Shown: positions 30,912 to 39,520 of the stretch, one piece after another
How the letters are laid out: each line of letters opens with the position of its first letter
Position numbering within the stretch: position 1 is the stretch's first letter
NCBI GenBank assembly: GCA_039679375.1
Contig: JBDKVA010000020.1
Span: 1-64,000, forward strand
Source: JBDKVA01 sp039679375
GTDB taxonomy: Bacteria > Bacillota > Clostridia > Acetivibrionales > DTU013
DNA length: 64,000 nt
Reading direction: 5' to 3'
The notes under the pieces: generated by a model
The model's database searches: none
Seen by the model: the letters and a program-made list of their open reading frames with translations, nothing else
Told to the model about the DNA's origin: nothing
Made by a program: the position numbers and the translations under genes

Positions 30912-31415
30912 ATGAAACAACAATTACTTGATTCAAAATATGATTTTGTCTGCGACAAGGACAAGGCGTTTATCATTGCCTTTGACGAGGCGATGAAGGG
31001 AATCGGCTACGAGAGTGGCGGCAGCATTGGAAATGGTTATTGTTGGGGACGATATATGATTATCTATGCAAAAACCGGCGTGAAGGACAAAAAGGTTGCC
31101 GCACGCATTTATATCCGCGATGGCGGCATTATTCTGCGGCTTTTCTTCAGCAATATCGATAAGCACAGGGTGTATATTGAAAATGCCTCCGAATTTATCC
31201 GGCTGCCGTTTATCGGCGAACATGGTGACTGCCATCATTGCCATAATGAGAAGGATAGTAAATGCAAATTCAGAAAAACTTATACGATTCATAACCGGTT
31301 GATTGATAAATGCAACGGTGCAGTTTTTGAGTTTGGAAAGCCGGATATTGATAAGCTGCCGGATTATATGGCACTGCTGAAGGAGTTTTACCCGACGAAG
31401 AAAGGTGGGAAGTGA
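30912..31415 (+). CDS. Cys-rich hypothetical protein upstream of Fpg-like 2
   Basis: A 167-residue protein not recognised. It starts KQQLLDSKYDFVCDKDKAFI, has a basic, strand-rich middle (ARIYIRDGGIILRLFFSNID) and a cluster GDCHHCHNEKDSKCKFRKTY (~residues 116-134) with three Cys and two His that could bind zinc. The gene ends one base before the Fpg-like start, so the two are coupled and under the operator at 30772. By position it may be an accessory factor of the glycosylase homologue. Confidence 0.7.
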   Translation: MKQQLLDSKYDFVCDKDKAFIIAFDEAMKGIGYESGGSIGNGYCWGRYMIIYAKTGVKDKKVAARIYIRDGGIILRLFFSNIDKHRVYIENASEFIRLPFIGEHGDCHHCHNEKDSKCKFRKTYTIHNRLIDKCNGAVFEFGKPDIDKLPDYMALLKEFYPTKKGGK

Positions 31416-31416
31416 T

Positions 31417-32244
31417 ATGATTGAATTGCCTGAAAGCCGGATTTTAGCTCAACAAATTAACGAAACCATGAAGGGAAAGAAGATACAAAATGTAACTGCC
31501 AATAAATCACCGCATAAATTCGCATGGTTTACAGGTGATCCCCAAAGTTACCACAGCCTGCTTACAGGGAAAAGGATTCTGTCTGCGGCGGCATACGGAG
31601 GTATGGTAGAAATACAGGCTGAGGATATACGCCTTATCTTTTGTGACGGCGCTAATATCCGTTATTATTTTCCAGGTGAGGAGCTTCTCAAAAAACATCA
31701 GCTGCAGGTTGAGTTTGAGGATTTTTCCTCCCTTGTTTGCAGTGTGCAGATGTATGGAGCATTGTGGGCTCTGGGCGAGGGGCGGACAGAAGGCTATAAT
31801 GAATGTGCAAGAAAAAAACCAAGTCCATTCTCCGATGAATTTAATCAAAGTTATTTCCAATCGCTGTATACTGAAGAGGATGGCAAGCTTTCAGCCAAGG
31901 CATTTCTGGCGACAAAGCAGCGGATACCGGGTCTTGGAAACGGTGTCTTACAGGACATTCTATTTACCGCACGGGTGCACCCGAAATGTAAAATGAACAC
32001 CTTATCTGATAATGAATTGACCTCTATATACAACGCAGTCAAAAACACGCTTTTTGAGATGAGCATAAATGGCGGGCGGGATACCGAAAGGGACCTATTC
32101 GGATGCAGCGGAGGCTATCGGACTATTCTATCCGCTAAAACTGTTGACAAAACTTGTCCCGTATGCGGCAGTGCGATTGTCCGCGAAGCGTACCTTGGGG
32201 GCAATATCTATTTTTGCCCGGAGTGCCAGAAACTGAAGAAGTGA
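31417..32244 (+). CDS. Fpg/Nei-like DNA glycosylase homologue 2
   Basis: A 275-residue paralogue of the product of 28699. It has MIELPESRILAQQINETMKG at the start, so again Ile where MutM/Nei carry the nucleophilic proline. It keeps the H2TH segment KAFLATKQRIPGLGNGVLQD and the zinc finger CPVCGSAIVREAYLGGNIYFCPEC. Conservation of the same substitution in both copies argues for a functional variant rather than decay. Start 31417 follows the previous gene by one base and has GGGAAG-type spacing. Predicted to act on or sense damaged bases in DNA. Confidence 0.85.
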   Translation: MIELPESRILAQQINETMKGKKIQNVTANKSPHKFAWFTGDPQSYHSLLTGKRILSAAAYGGMVEIQAEDIRLIFCDGANIRYYFPGEELLKKHQLQVEFEDFSSLVCSVQMYGALWALGEGRTEGYNECARKKPSPFSDEFNQSYFQSLYTEEDGKLSAKAFLATKQRIPGLGNGVLQDILFTARVHPKCKMNTLSDNELTSIYNAVKNTLFEMSINGGRDTERDLFGCSGGYRTILSAKTVDKTCPVCGSAIVREAYLGGNIYFCPECQKLKK

Positions 32245-32248
32245 GGTA

Positions 32249-32347
32249 ATGCAAAGTGATAACCTGTATGAAAACAGTCTGTGGGTCGAAGGCATGATTG
32301 AAATGTCGAAATTTATTGATGAAATATTTGCTGACAGGAGGCGCTGA
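32249..32347 (+). CDS. 32-codon ORF or C-terminal remnant
   Basis: Encodes NSLWVEGMIEMSKFIDEIFA and ends RRR; it stops one base before the next gene start, whose AGGAGG site lies inside it. GAGG is close to its ATG. The sequence resembles the ending of a longer helical protein. Low confidence. Confidence 0.25.
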   Translation: MQSDNLYENSLWVEGMIEMSKFIDEIFADRRR

Positions 32348-32348
32348 T

Positions 32349-32915
32349 ATGCCGGAAAAAAATAATCCCTATGCTCAGAGGTTGTATGATAGTCTCATCA
32401 AACACGTAGGTATACAGTCTGCAGAAAGAATTAAAAACCTTTCTCTTTCTCAAACTGCATCTGACAAAAAGAAGTTTGAATGGGCTGAGGATATTTGCAC
32501 TACTTTGGAAAAGGAGTTTGACAAAAATACCATCAAGTCCATCCGTATGGATTGTGCCTGTGGGCCTTCAATAGGTCATATGGAGGAGATGAAAAAGCTT
32601 TATAATTCAACAGAAAGTTTGGTGGAGTTTGCAAAACACATAAACGAAGCAAGCATGGGAGCAGCTTCATGGTGTGAGGGACAAGAGTTATTTTTTTCCT
32701 ATCCCACTTGTTATTGCTCTTGTGTAAAAAGGATAGATAAGCCTCTATCAAAGACTTGGTGCTATTGTACACTGGGGTACACCAAGAGAATGTTTGATTA
32801 TGTACTTGGTTACGACACCGATGTTGAACTGATTGAAAGTATAAAAACCGGTGGCAGCAGTTGCATAATAAAAATATCAAAAGATAAGAATGAGGTGGCA
32901 AATGATGAAGAATAA
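32349..32915 (+). CDS. Cys-rich protein, DUF6144-like
   Basis: A 188-residue soluble protein with many cysteines: MDCACGPSIGHMEEM (~residues 60-74), SWCEGQELFFSYPTCYCSCV (~98-117) and TWCYCTLGYTKRMF (~126-139). The pattern matches Firmicutes proteins annotated DUF6144, for which I know no function. Cysteine spacing suggests metal or cluster binding, possibly redox sensing. AGGAGG lies 7 bases before the ATG at 32349; the longer frame from 32298 is not needed. It follows the Fpg-like gene by ~100 bases on the same strand. Confidence 0.65.
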   Translation: MPEKNNPYAQRLYDSLIKHVGIQSAERIKNLSLSQTASDKKKFEWAEDICTTLEKEFDKNTIKSIRMDCACGPSIGHMEEMKKLYNSTESLVEFAKHINEASMGAASWCEGQELFFSYPTCYCSCVKRIDKPLSKTWCYCTLGYTKRMFDYVLGYDTDVELIESIKTGGSSCIIKISKDKNEVANDEE

Positions 32916-33011
32916 TTTTTGGACTGGAGAAAGGTAAGACTTCATATAGTAACAGGAGATAGACTTTTTAAGTATATTAAACATAGAACGAATCGATAGG
33001 ATGGAATATTT

Positions 33012-33905
33012 ATGGTTATTACACCGGATGTTCCTGATTTGCCATTTGTAATACATAATGGAGTAAAGTTCTTTGAGCTTATTGCGGAGCCTGTTAAGCG
33101 TGAAATACTCCCGGAATTATTTATTAATGCATGGGGATATAATGGAAGTATGCCTGGACCGACAATTCAGGTTTATCCGGGGGATTATGTGAATATTCGG
33201 GTCATAAACAAGCTGCCGGAACCTACAAGTGTACATTGGCATGGTCTTGATGTTCCTAATGTTATGGATGGAGTTCCAGACGTTGAACCATCGCCTAAGA
33301 TAGATCCGGGGAAATATTTTGACTACCACTTCAGAATAACAAATCCGCCGGGAACACATATGTATCATACACATTTTAATTCTGTGACTCAGGAAATGAT
33401 GGGTCTTGGGGGAGCATTTATCATATTGGACCCGTGCAAGCAAGATCAGTATATTCAAAGAGACTACTTTCTTATGCTCCAGGAGTTTCATGTCAAAGGC
33501 CTGAGGATGGAAGAAGTACGGCCAGGATTATTTGACATAGACCCAATGTCGCATGACTTTAATTTTTTCACTATCAATGGACGCTGTTTTCCTTATACGA
33601 CACCCCTTGAGGTGAAAATTTCCGAATGCATCCGGATAAGACTTGGGAATATCGTTCATGACGCACATCCAATGCATATTCATGGGCATCAGTTTTCAGT
33701 CAGTGCAAGTGATGGTAATACTATTCCCATGCAGAACAGGCAAATTAAAACTACAATAAATGTAGCATCAGGTGAAACATATGATTTGATAATATATGCA
33801 AATAATCCAGGGGTATGGCCTTTTCACTGCCATATACCGCACCACATGTCCAATAACATGCAAAAACCGATGGGCGGGATGTTCACAATAATAAATTATG
33901 TTTGA
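33012..33905 (+). CDS. two-domain multicopper oxidase
   Basis: A 297-residue multicopper oxidase. Copper ligands are complete: VHWHGLDVPNVMDG and THMYHTHFNS in the N-terminal cupredoxin domain, HPMHIHGHQF and PFHCHIPHHM in the C-terminal one (T1 Cys-His and trinuclear ligands). At ~300 residues it has only two cupredoxin domains where the usual three-domain laccase/CueO has about 500. No signal peptide is visible, so it would be cytosolic unless exported by another route, which is odd for this family and for an anaerobe. A TAGGATGG site precedes the ATG. Substrate may be metal ion or phenolic. Confidence 0.85.
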   Translation: MVITPDVPDLPFVIHNGVKFFELIAEPVKREILPELFINAWGYNGSMPGPTIQVYPGDYVNIRVINKLPEPTSVHWHGLDVPNVMDGVPDVEPSPKIDPGKYFDYHFRITNPPGTHMYHTHFNSVTQEMMGLGGAFIILDPCKQDQYIQRDYFLMLQEFHVKGLRMEEVRPGLFDIDPMSHDFNFFTINGRCFPYTTPLEVKISECIRIRLGNIVHDAHPMHIHGHQFSVSASDGNTIPMQNRQIKTTINVASGETYDLIIYANNPGVWPFHCHIPHHMSNNMQKPMGGMFTIINYV

Positions 33906-34028
33906 TGTAAGTAGCACATTGGGCGTAAAGCTGTATGCAGTTATACTTGGGTCAACCCTGCTTCGCAATCCTAACTTATTAAAACCGTTCACTGGTATAT
34001 CCATATAGACATTGATATAATATATGGT

Positions 34029-34134
34029 ATCCAATGTGGGCTACCGCCCACAACCCGACGAATGTACTTATTGCCGCGAATGTGAAACTATTTTCATGTT
34101 TTTTATTGCAATTTCGCGGCAATAAGTTACTAAA
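34029..34134 (+). repeat. ~105-bp structured repeat, copy A
   Basis: Near-identical inverted partner of copy B at 39379-39483 (five differences seen by eye, including two single-base indels). It contains two hairpins: GTGGGC/GCCCAC (34036-34051) and a 14-bp stem CTTATTGCCGCGAA (34067-34080) with its complement (34113-34126). It ends 23 bases before the serine hydrolase start. It has no coding frame and resembles a MITE or REP-like element. Confidence 0.8.
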
Positions 34135-34157
34135 ACAATGCGAACGGAGTGAAGATA

Positions 34158-35300
34158 ATGAGCTTTAAAGAACTAGAAGCATTCATGGATTACATTGCCA
34201 AATGGAGAATACCGGGTGCAGACTGTGCGGTCTATTATAAAAATGAGTCTGTCTTTAGATATAGTGCAGGCTATGCCGATGTTAAGTCAAAAAAACCAAT
34301 TACTCCGGATAATCTTTACTATCTATACTCCGCATCAAAAGTAATTACGTGCGCGGCAGCTCTTCAGCTTCTTGAAAAAGGTAAATTCCTGTTGACAGAT
34401 CCTGTTTGGGAATACTTACCTGAATTCAAAGAGATGTATGTACAAAAGAGGATGGAAAATGGTGAAATCCAATTGGTAAAGGCTAACAACAGTATAACAG
34501 TTCGGGACCTGTTTACTATGTCGGCAGGTCTGACGTATAACCTGGTCACACCATCTATTCAAGCTGTAATGAAAAAAACGGATAATAAGTGTCCGACGAG
34601 AGAGATTATCAAAGCAATCGCTAATGAACCATTAATGTTTGAACCGGGCACACATTGGAATTACAGCTTATGTCATGATGTGCTGGGGGGACTTATAGAG
34701 GTTATCTCCGGCAAGGTGTTCAGCGAATATCTGGAAGAAAATATTTTTGAGCCTTTGGAAATGAAGGATACAGGTTTCTATCCGGATGATAAAAAAGTAT
34801 GGAGAATGGCTGTACAATACAGGTTTGACGATGTAGCAAATATTGCGGCAGAAATACCTTTAGCGAATGAGTTTAGGTTTGGTAGCGGGTATGAAAGCGG
34901 CGGAGCAGGTTTGATCTCGTCCGTGGATGATTATATAAGATTTGCAAACGCACTCTGCAATAAAGGAAAATCTAAAAATGGTGAACGGATTTTAAGTGAA
35001 CGGACCATTGATTTAATGAGAACAAATCATCTGGATGATACTTCTCTTAAGGATTTCAACTGGATTCAAATGAGTGGGTATGGATATGGTTTGGGTGTTC
35101 GTACAATGATTGACAGGGCAAAGGGCGGTTCATTAAGTCCTATTGGCGAATTCGGCTGGGGAGGTGCCGCAGGTGCATATGTTATGATTGATCCGGATAA
35201 TCAGGTTTCAGTATTCTATGCACAGCATATGCTGAACAATCAGGAACCTTATGTTCATCCAAGAATCAGAAATATTGTATATAAATGTTTGGAAGCATAA
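34158..35300 (+). CDS. class C beta-lactamase-like serine hydrolase
   Basis: A 380-residue member of the beta-lactamase/DD-peptidase (AmpC-like, esterase EstB) family. The nucleophile motif is LYSASKVITC (Ser-x-x-Lys, ~residues 53-62), a Tyr-x-Asn-like element is WNYSLCHDVLGG (~residues 172-183), and a C-terminal GWGGAAGAY region takes the place of the KTG motif. No signal peptide is seen, so a cytosolic esterase or peptidase role is more likely than secreted beta-lactamase. ATG 34158 has CGGAG 8 bases upstream and is preferred over GTG 34149. The gene lies just after repeat copy A. Confidence 0.83.
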   Translation: MSFKELEAFMDYIAKWRIPGADCAVYYKNESVFRYSAGYADVKSKKPITPDNLYYLYSASKVITCAAALQLLEKGKFLLTDPVWEYLPEFKEMYVQKRMENGEIQLVKANNSITVRDLFTMSAGLTYNLVTPSIQAVMKKTDNKCPTREIIKAIANEPLMFEPGTHWNYSLCHDVLGGLIEVISGKVFSEYLEENIFEPLEMKDTGFYPDDKKVWRMAVQYRFDDVANIAAEIPLANEFRFGSGYESGGAGLISSVDDYIRFANALCNKGKSKNGERILSERTIDLMRTNHLDDTSLKDFNWIQMSGYGYGLGVRTMIDRAKGGSLSPIGEFGWGGAAGAYVMIDPDNQVSVFYAQHMLNNQEPYVHPRIRNIVYKCLEA

Positions 35301-35510
35301 CGATTTCCTTGTCAAAATGTTTCCCATCGGACAAGTAACTGTGCCACCTTCATTTAGCGTAAAGCAGTTGAATACGGCTTGAACGTGGCTTGAATAGACT
35401 TTAATGCTCATTCCGGATCTGAGATTGCGGCTTTAACTTTCAGTTGATAGACAACTCTATTTGCATGGAAGTATAATTTGATATGGCATAATAATTCCGG
35501 AGGATCAGGT

Positions 35511-35819
35511 GTGAGTGATTTTTTTAGTGCAGTATACAAAATTGTATCCCAAATTCCAGAGGGCAAGGTCGCCACGTATGGACAGATTGCTAGCATACTT
35601 GGTAATCCTCTGGCTGCAAGGATAGTCGGAGAAGCGATGCGAAATACACCGGAATATTTGGGTATTCCATCTCACAGAGTAGTCAATAAGGCTGGGGCGA
35701 TGGCTCCCGGATATGCCTTTGGAGATGAGGGGAAACAACGGGAGATGCTGGAGAAAGAAGGTATAGTATTTAAAGAAAACGGATGTATTGATATGAAAAG
35801 ATTCTTGTGGAGGTATTGA
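35511..35819 (+). CDS. alkyltransferase-like (ATL) MGMT homologue with Ser at the active site
   Basis: A 102-residue protein of the O6-alkylguanine-DNA alkyltransferase fold: SQIPEGKVATYGQIASILGN, the helix-turn-helix arginine segment ARIVGEAMRNTPEYLGI and the active-site region IPSHRVVNKAGAMAPGYAFG. The acceptor Cys of PCHR is Ser here, so it cannot take the methyl group by the normal route. Alkyltransferase-like proteins (usually Trp at this place) bind alkylated bases and recruit nucleotide excision repair. GTG 35511 has CCGGAGGA 8 bases upstream. It is 1 base from the methyltransferase gene downstream. Confidence 0.8.
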   Translation: MSDFFSAVYKIVSQIPEGKVATYGQIASILGNPLAARIVGEAMRNTPEYLGIPSHRVVNKAGAMAPGYAFGDEGKQREMLEKEGIVFKENGCIDMKRFLWRY

Positions 35820-35820
35820 T

Positions 35821-36573
35821 ATGAGTTTATCAAAAGGTGAAATTTATGAAATGATGAGAAATAAAAAATATCCGTTATCATCAAAATATGATCCGGATTG
35901 GATTATTGAAAACCAAATGGGTTCACACTGTTTATGGCTTTTGGAATCATTAGTTCAAGTGATGGATATAGGTCCCGGGATGAGAATTCTTGACATGGGC
36001 TGCGGAAAGGCAATCAGCTCAATTTTTATTGCGAAGGAATTCGGTGCACAAGTATGGGCAAATGACCTATGGGTAAGTGCAACGGATAATTGGAAACGTA
36101 TTTGCGAAGCAGGTGTGGACAGCCTGGTTTATCCAATACACGCAGAGGCACATGCATTGCCTTATGCAGATGGGTTTTTTGATGCGGTTGTGAGTATAAA
36201 TTCACTTCAGTTTTATGGTACGGATGAGTATTATATGAAACATCATTTTGCCAGAATTGTTAAGCCAGGAGGGCAGATAGGGATTGTTATCCCAGGTTTG
36301 TATAAAGAATTTGACGGAGAAATTCCGGAGTACATCAGACCATACTGGGACCCTGAGTTTTTTTCCTGGCACTCACCCGACTGGTGGAAACGGCATTGGA
36401 ATAAAACAGGACTTGTAGATGTTGAATTGGCTGACACATTCCCTGATAAAGAAGGTTATGATACATTCTATAAATTCGGGATAATTGTGGATAGCAGTGA
36501 CAAGCTTATTCCGGCAGATGAGGGCAGAAATATAAGCTTTGTCAGGGTTGTCGCCAGAAAGAACAGGACTTGA
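35821..36573 (+). CDS. class I SAM-dependent methyltransferase (250 aa)
   Basis: A methyltransferase of the Methyltransf_11 group. Motif I is RILDMGCGKAISSIFIAKEF (~residues 55-74), strand 2 ends in VWANDLWVSA, motif II has AEAHALPYADGFFDAVVSIN and the post-motif GGQIGIVIPGLY. The C-terminal aromatic region (SPDWWKRHWNKTGL) may form the substrate lid. GGAGG inside the ATL gene serves as its ribosome site and the spacing is 1 base, so the ATL and this gene are co-translated. Substrate unknown. Confidence 0.83.
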   Translation: MSLSKGEIYEMMRNKKYPLSSKYDPDWIIENQMGSHCLWLLESLVQVMDIGPGMRILDMGCGKAISSIFIAKEFGAQVWANDLWVSATDNWKRICEAGVDSLVYPIHAEAHALPYADGFFDAVVSINSLQFYGTDEYYMKHHFARIVKPGGQIGIVIPGLYKEFDGEIPEYIRPYWDPEFFSWHSPDWWKRHWNKTGLVDVELADTFPDKEGYDTFYKFGIIVDSSDKLIPADEGRNISFVRVVARKNRT

Positions 36574-36690
36574 TAAGGGGGAACTCCGGCAGAGACTCAA
36601 ACCAGCGTTGTTTTAACCTTTTCATAAATATGTAAGCCGAATAGCATTGAAACAATAATACAATATGATTCAAGATACTTTACAATTCAG

Positions 36691-36719
36691 TTGTTTTGCA
36701 TTTTTCCATGTGCTATAAT
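36691..36719 (+). promoter_or_regulatory. promoter of the response regulator / ABC exporter genes
   Basis: TTGTTT (36691-36696), 17-base spacer, TATAAT (36714-36719), about 64 bases before the response regulator start. Confidence 0.55.
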
Positions 36720-36782
36720 CCGTATAGAAAATGAGGAACATTTTGGGCTTTAAAATGTGATCCGGAAAAGTACGGGGAGAAT

Positions 36783-37475
36783 ATGGATACAGCGAAGATA
36801 TTAGTAATTGAAGATGATGAAGATATCAATTGTATACTTCGCCGTTATCTTGAGCGGGAAAGTTATCAGGTAACATGTGCATTTTCCGGGACAGAGGCAA
36901 AATTGCTGTTAACGATAAATACTTTTGATTTGATATTATTGGATTTAATGATTCCCGGAATGACAGGGGAAGAATTAATTCAGAAGATTAGAAAGAAAGC
37001 TGTAACACCGATCATTGTCATATCAGCAAAGAGCTCGCTGGAAGACAAGGTGAATGCGCTGAAAAACGGTGCGGATGATTATGTGACGAAGCCTTTCGAG
37101 AGGGAAGAGGTGTTGGCGCGGGTCGGCGCCATGCTTCGAAGAAGTCGGACGTTTCAGGTGGGCAAATCCCGGGAAAAAGATTATTTATTTAAGCAGTTGA
37201 TATTAAAGCCCTCATCGCGAATCGTGCTGGTAAAGGGGAATCTGATCACATTGACAGCATATGAATTCGATATACTGCTTCTGCTGCTGCAGTACCCTGA
37301 CCGCGTCTTTACGAAAGAGCAGCTGTACCAGGAAGTCTGGAAGGCGGGATACTATGGAGAGGATAATACTATCAACGTTCATATCAGCAATATCAGAAGG
37401 AAGATTAAAGAGTATGATGAAGAAGCCTATATTAAAACCGTATGGGGAATTGGCTTCAAAATTGATACGGTATAG
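36783..37475 (+). CDS. OmpR/PhoB-family response regulator
   Basis: A 230-residue regulator. The receiver carries EDDEDINCILRRYLERESYQ, phospho-acceptor Asp in DLILLDLMIPGMTGEELI (~residue 51) and the conserved Lys in DDYVTKPFEREEV. The winged-helix domain (~residues 130-230) ends YIKTVWGIGFKID. The partner kinase is probably the one encoded at 39521, separated by the ABC exporter pair and repeat copy B. Together they resemble bacitracin or lantibiotic self-protection modules (BcrRAB/LanFEG type). GGGGAGA lies close before the ATG. Confidence 0.87.
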   Translation: MDTAKILVIEDDEDINCILRRYLERESYQVTCAFSGTEAKLLLTINTFDLILLDLMIPGMTGEELIQKIRKKAVTPIIVISAKSSLEDKVNALKNGADDYVTKPFEREEVLARVGAMLRRSRTFQVGKSREKDYLFKQLILKPSSRIVLVKGNLITLTAYEFDILLLLLQYPDRVFTKEQLYQEVWKAGYYGEDNTINVHISNIRRKIKEYDEEAYIKTVWGIGFKIDTV

Positions 37476-37678
37476 CTATATTGAAAGAAATCAGATATTA
37501 AGGTTATTCCAATCATATTTATACTTTCTTTATAATTAATTAAGTACTTGTTAAAACAAAACCTTTATTATGGTATGTAATGCAAACAGAACCGGTACAG
37601 CAGGTTTTTGCACTATGGTAATAAATAACTCAAATTTATATGCCATGGACATGCCATGGGAATGGAAGGAGAAATAAG

Positions 37679-38599
37679 GTGCAAGAGACTATTTTAACAA
37701 CAAGGAATCTTACAAAAAAGTATAACAATATTGCTGCATTGAGCGATATCAACATGGAGCTGAAGCAGGGGGAGATTTATGGTCTTGTCGGGAAGAACGG
37801 CGCCGGTAAGACAACATTGTTAAGGGTAATTACGGGGCAGGCATACGCGACGGCCGGAGAGAAATCCTTATTCGGTATGACTTCAAACGTTGGGCTGAGC
37901 AAGGAAAGAAAGAGAATAGGAGCAATTGTTGAAACTCCCAGCTTTTATCCCTATATGACGGCAATGCAGAATCTTGAATATTATCGTATTCAGCGCGGAA
38001 TCCCCGGAAAGCAATGTGTGGATCAGGCATTAAGTGAGGTGGGATTGTCCGGCGTTGGGAACAAGAAATACAAAAACTTCTCTCTTGGTATGAAGCAAAG
38101 GCTCGGACTCGCTCTGGCACTTATGAACAAGCCGGAATTACTGCTGCTGGATGAGCCGATCAATGGACTTGATCCTTTTGGAATTGTAGAAATCCGGAAT
38201 CTTTTATTAAAGCTCAACCGGGAAAAGAATATTACAATACTTATTTCAAGCCATATTCTTACGGAGCTTTCAAACCTGGTGACATATTACGGATTTATAA
38301 ACGATGGCAGGCTGATCAAGCAAATATCTAATGAAGAGTTGGCAAGGGAGTGCAATAAATACCTGGAGCTGAAAGTAACGGACAGTGAAAAAATGACGGC
38401 TCTATTGGAAACAGAGTTAGGATATACTTCATATAAGGTGACGCCGGATAATACAATCCACATCTTTGAGTATCTGGACCAACCGGCAAAAATCAGTGAA
38501 CTGGCAGTCAGTCACGGGATAGGTCTGAATTCCATTAACGTAAAAGAAGTGAATCTGGAAAGCTATTTTATTCAATTGGTAGGGGGGAGCAAGCAATGA
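37679..38599 (+). CDS. BcrA/LanF-type ABC transporter ATPase
   Basis: A 306-residue ATPase with Walker A GKNGAGKTT (~residues 40-48), signature FSLGMKQRLGLALALMNKPE, Walker B LLLLDEPINGLDP and switch His SSHILTEL. The C-terminal ~80 residues form the extension seen in antibiotic-exporting BcrA/NodI-like subunits. The start is GTG 37679 with GGAAGGAG 8 bases upstream; the longer frame from 37640 lacks a site. It overlaps the permease by 4 bases. Substrate is probably a membrane-active peptide, from the family and context. Confidence 0.87.
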   Translation: MQETILTTRNLTKKYNNIAALSDINMELKQGEIYGLVGKNGAGKTTLLRVITGQAYATAGEKSLFGMTSNVGLSKERKRIGAIVETPSFYPYMTAMQNLEYYRIQRGIPGKQCVDQALSEVGLSGVGNKKYKNFSLGMKQRLGLALALMNKPELLLLDEPINGLDPFGIVEIRNLLLKLNREKNITILISSHILTELSNLVTYYGFINDGRLIKQISNEELARECNKYLELKVTDSEKMTALLETELGYTSYKVTPDNTIHIFEYLDQPAKISELAVSHGIGLNSINVKEVNLESYFIQLVGGSKQ

Positions 38600-39375
38600 G
38601 CAATTATTTCAGGAGTGAGATTTATAGGCTGATACATAATAAATGGACTTATTTATTCTTAGGGATGTGTTCAATGCTGCTGCTTGCTTCCAATATCGTA
38701 TTAGCGGCAGTTAAACATACGGACAGCAACTTCACGTATGCTACGACGTACTTTGCATTTTCTTTTGCGTATACAAGCATGCAGACGGTATTACTATTAT
38801 GCATTACAGTGTCCTTTATTGTTTTCGATAACGAGTACAAGAATAGCACCATGAAGAATTCAATAACTTACGGTATTCAGAGAGGAACTATTTATTTCGG
38901 GAAGCTGTTTATACAGATCCTATATGCAATAGCAGCCTTTGTAATCATAATAGGAATCCATATACTGAGCGCTTACCTTATGCTTGAGAACTCCGGACCG
39001 AATGAACTTGAGGCATATATCCGCTCATGTCTGGCATGTCTTCCGTTTTTTATTTTCGGTCTTGCCGCCGCCAATACTTTTGCTTTTCTTATTGAAGGCA
39101 CCGGTGGTGCGGTAACGGCTTCCGGCACTGTTATAGTCGCTTTCCCGATGGTATGCAATCTGCTTGGAAAGAGGTTTGTGATATTTAATAAGCTGAGTGA
39201 ATTACTCCCATGGAATATGATAGGTTCAGTAAAGTACGATGCAGTCAAAAAAGTTCTGCTTATGTACTGGGACACAGATCCGGGCTTCCTTAATTGCTGG
39301 GTATCGGGTATAATACAGGCTGTATTGATTGTGGGAATCGGATATGTATTATTCCGCAGGAAAGAAATAAAATAG
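38596..39375 (+). CDS. ABC-2 type permease of the exporter
   Basis: A 259-residue membrane protein with six predicted helices, beginning after RLIHNKWTYLFLGMCSMLLL and ending with the helix ILVGIGYVLF-like VLIVGIGYVLFRRKEIK. It matches the BcrB/LanE immunity permease group by length and layout. Its start overlaps the ATPase stop as ATGA, with GGGGGAGC as ribosome site. It works with the preceding ATPase in the membrane. The structured repeat copy B begins 3 bases after the stop codon and separates it from the kinase gene. Confidence 0.83.
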   Translation: MSNYFRSEIYRLIHNKWTYLFLGMCSMLLLASNIVLAAVKHTDSNFTYATTYFAFSFAYTSMQTVLLLCITVSFIVFDNEYKNSTMKNSITYGIQRGTIYFGKLFIQILYAIAAFVIIIGIHILSAYLMLENSGPNELEAYIRSCLACLPFFIFGLAAANTFAFLIEGTGGAVTASGTVIVAFPMVCNLLGKRFVIFNKLSELLPWNMIGSVKYDAVKKVLLMYWDTDPGFLNCWVSGIIQAVLIVGIGYVLFRRKEIK

Positions 39376-39378
39376 CAG

Positions 39379-39483
39379 TTTAGTAACTTATTGCCGCGAA
39401 ATTGCAATAAAAACAAGAAAATAGTTTCACATTCGCGGAAATAAGTACATTCGTTGGGTTGTGGGCGGTAGCCCACATTGGAT
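39379..39483 (-). repeat. ~105-bp structured repeat, copy B (inverted)
   Basis: Inverted, nearly identical copy of 34029-34134. The long stem CTTATTGCCGCGAA is less perfect here because 39421-39450 has a T/G change. It lies between the permease and kinase genes, so it interrupts an otherwise tight operon and may modulate read-through. Confidence 0.8.
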
Positions 39484-39520
39484 GATTCAAGTTTATTACT
39501 AAAAAGGAGGTGCGGCAGGT

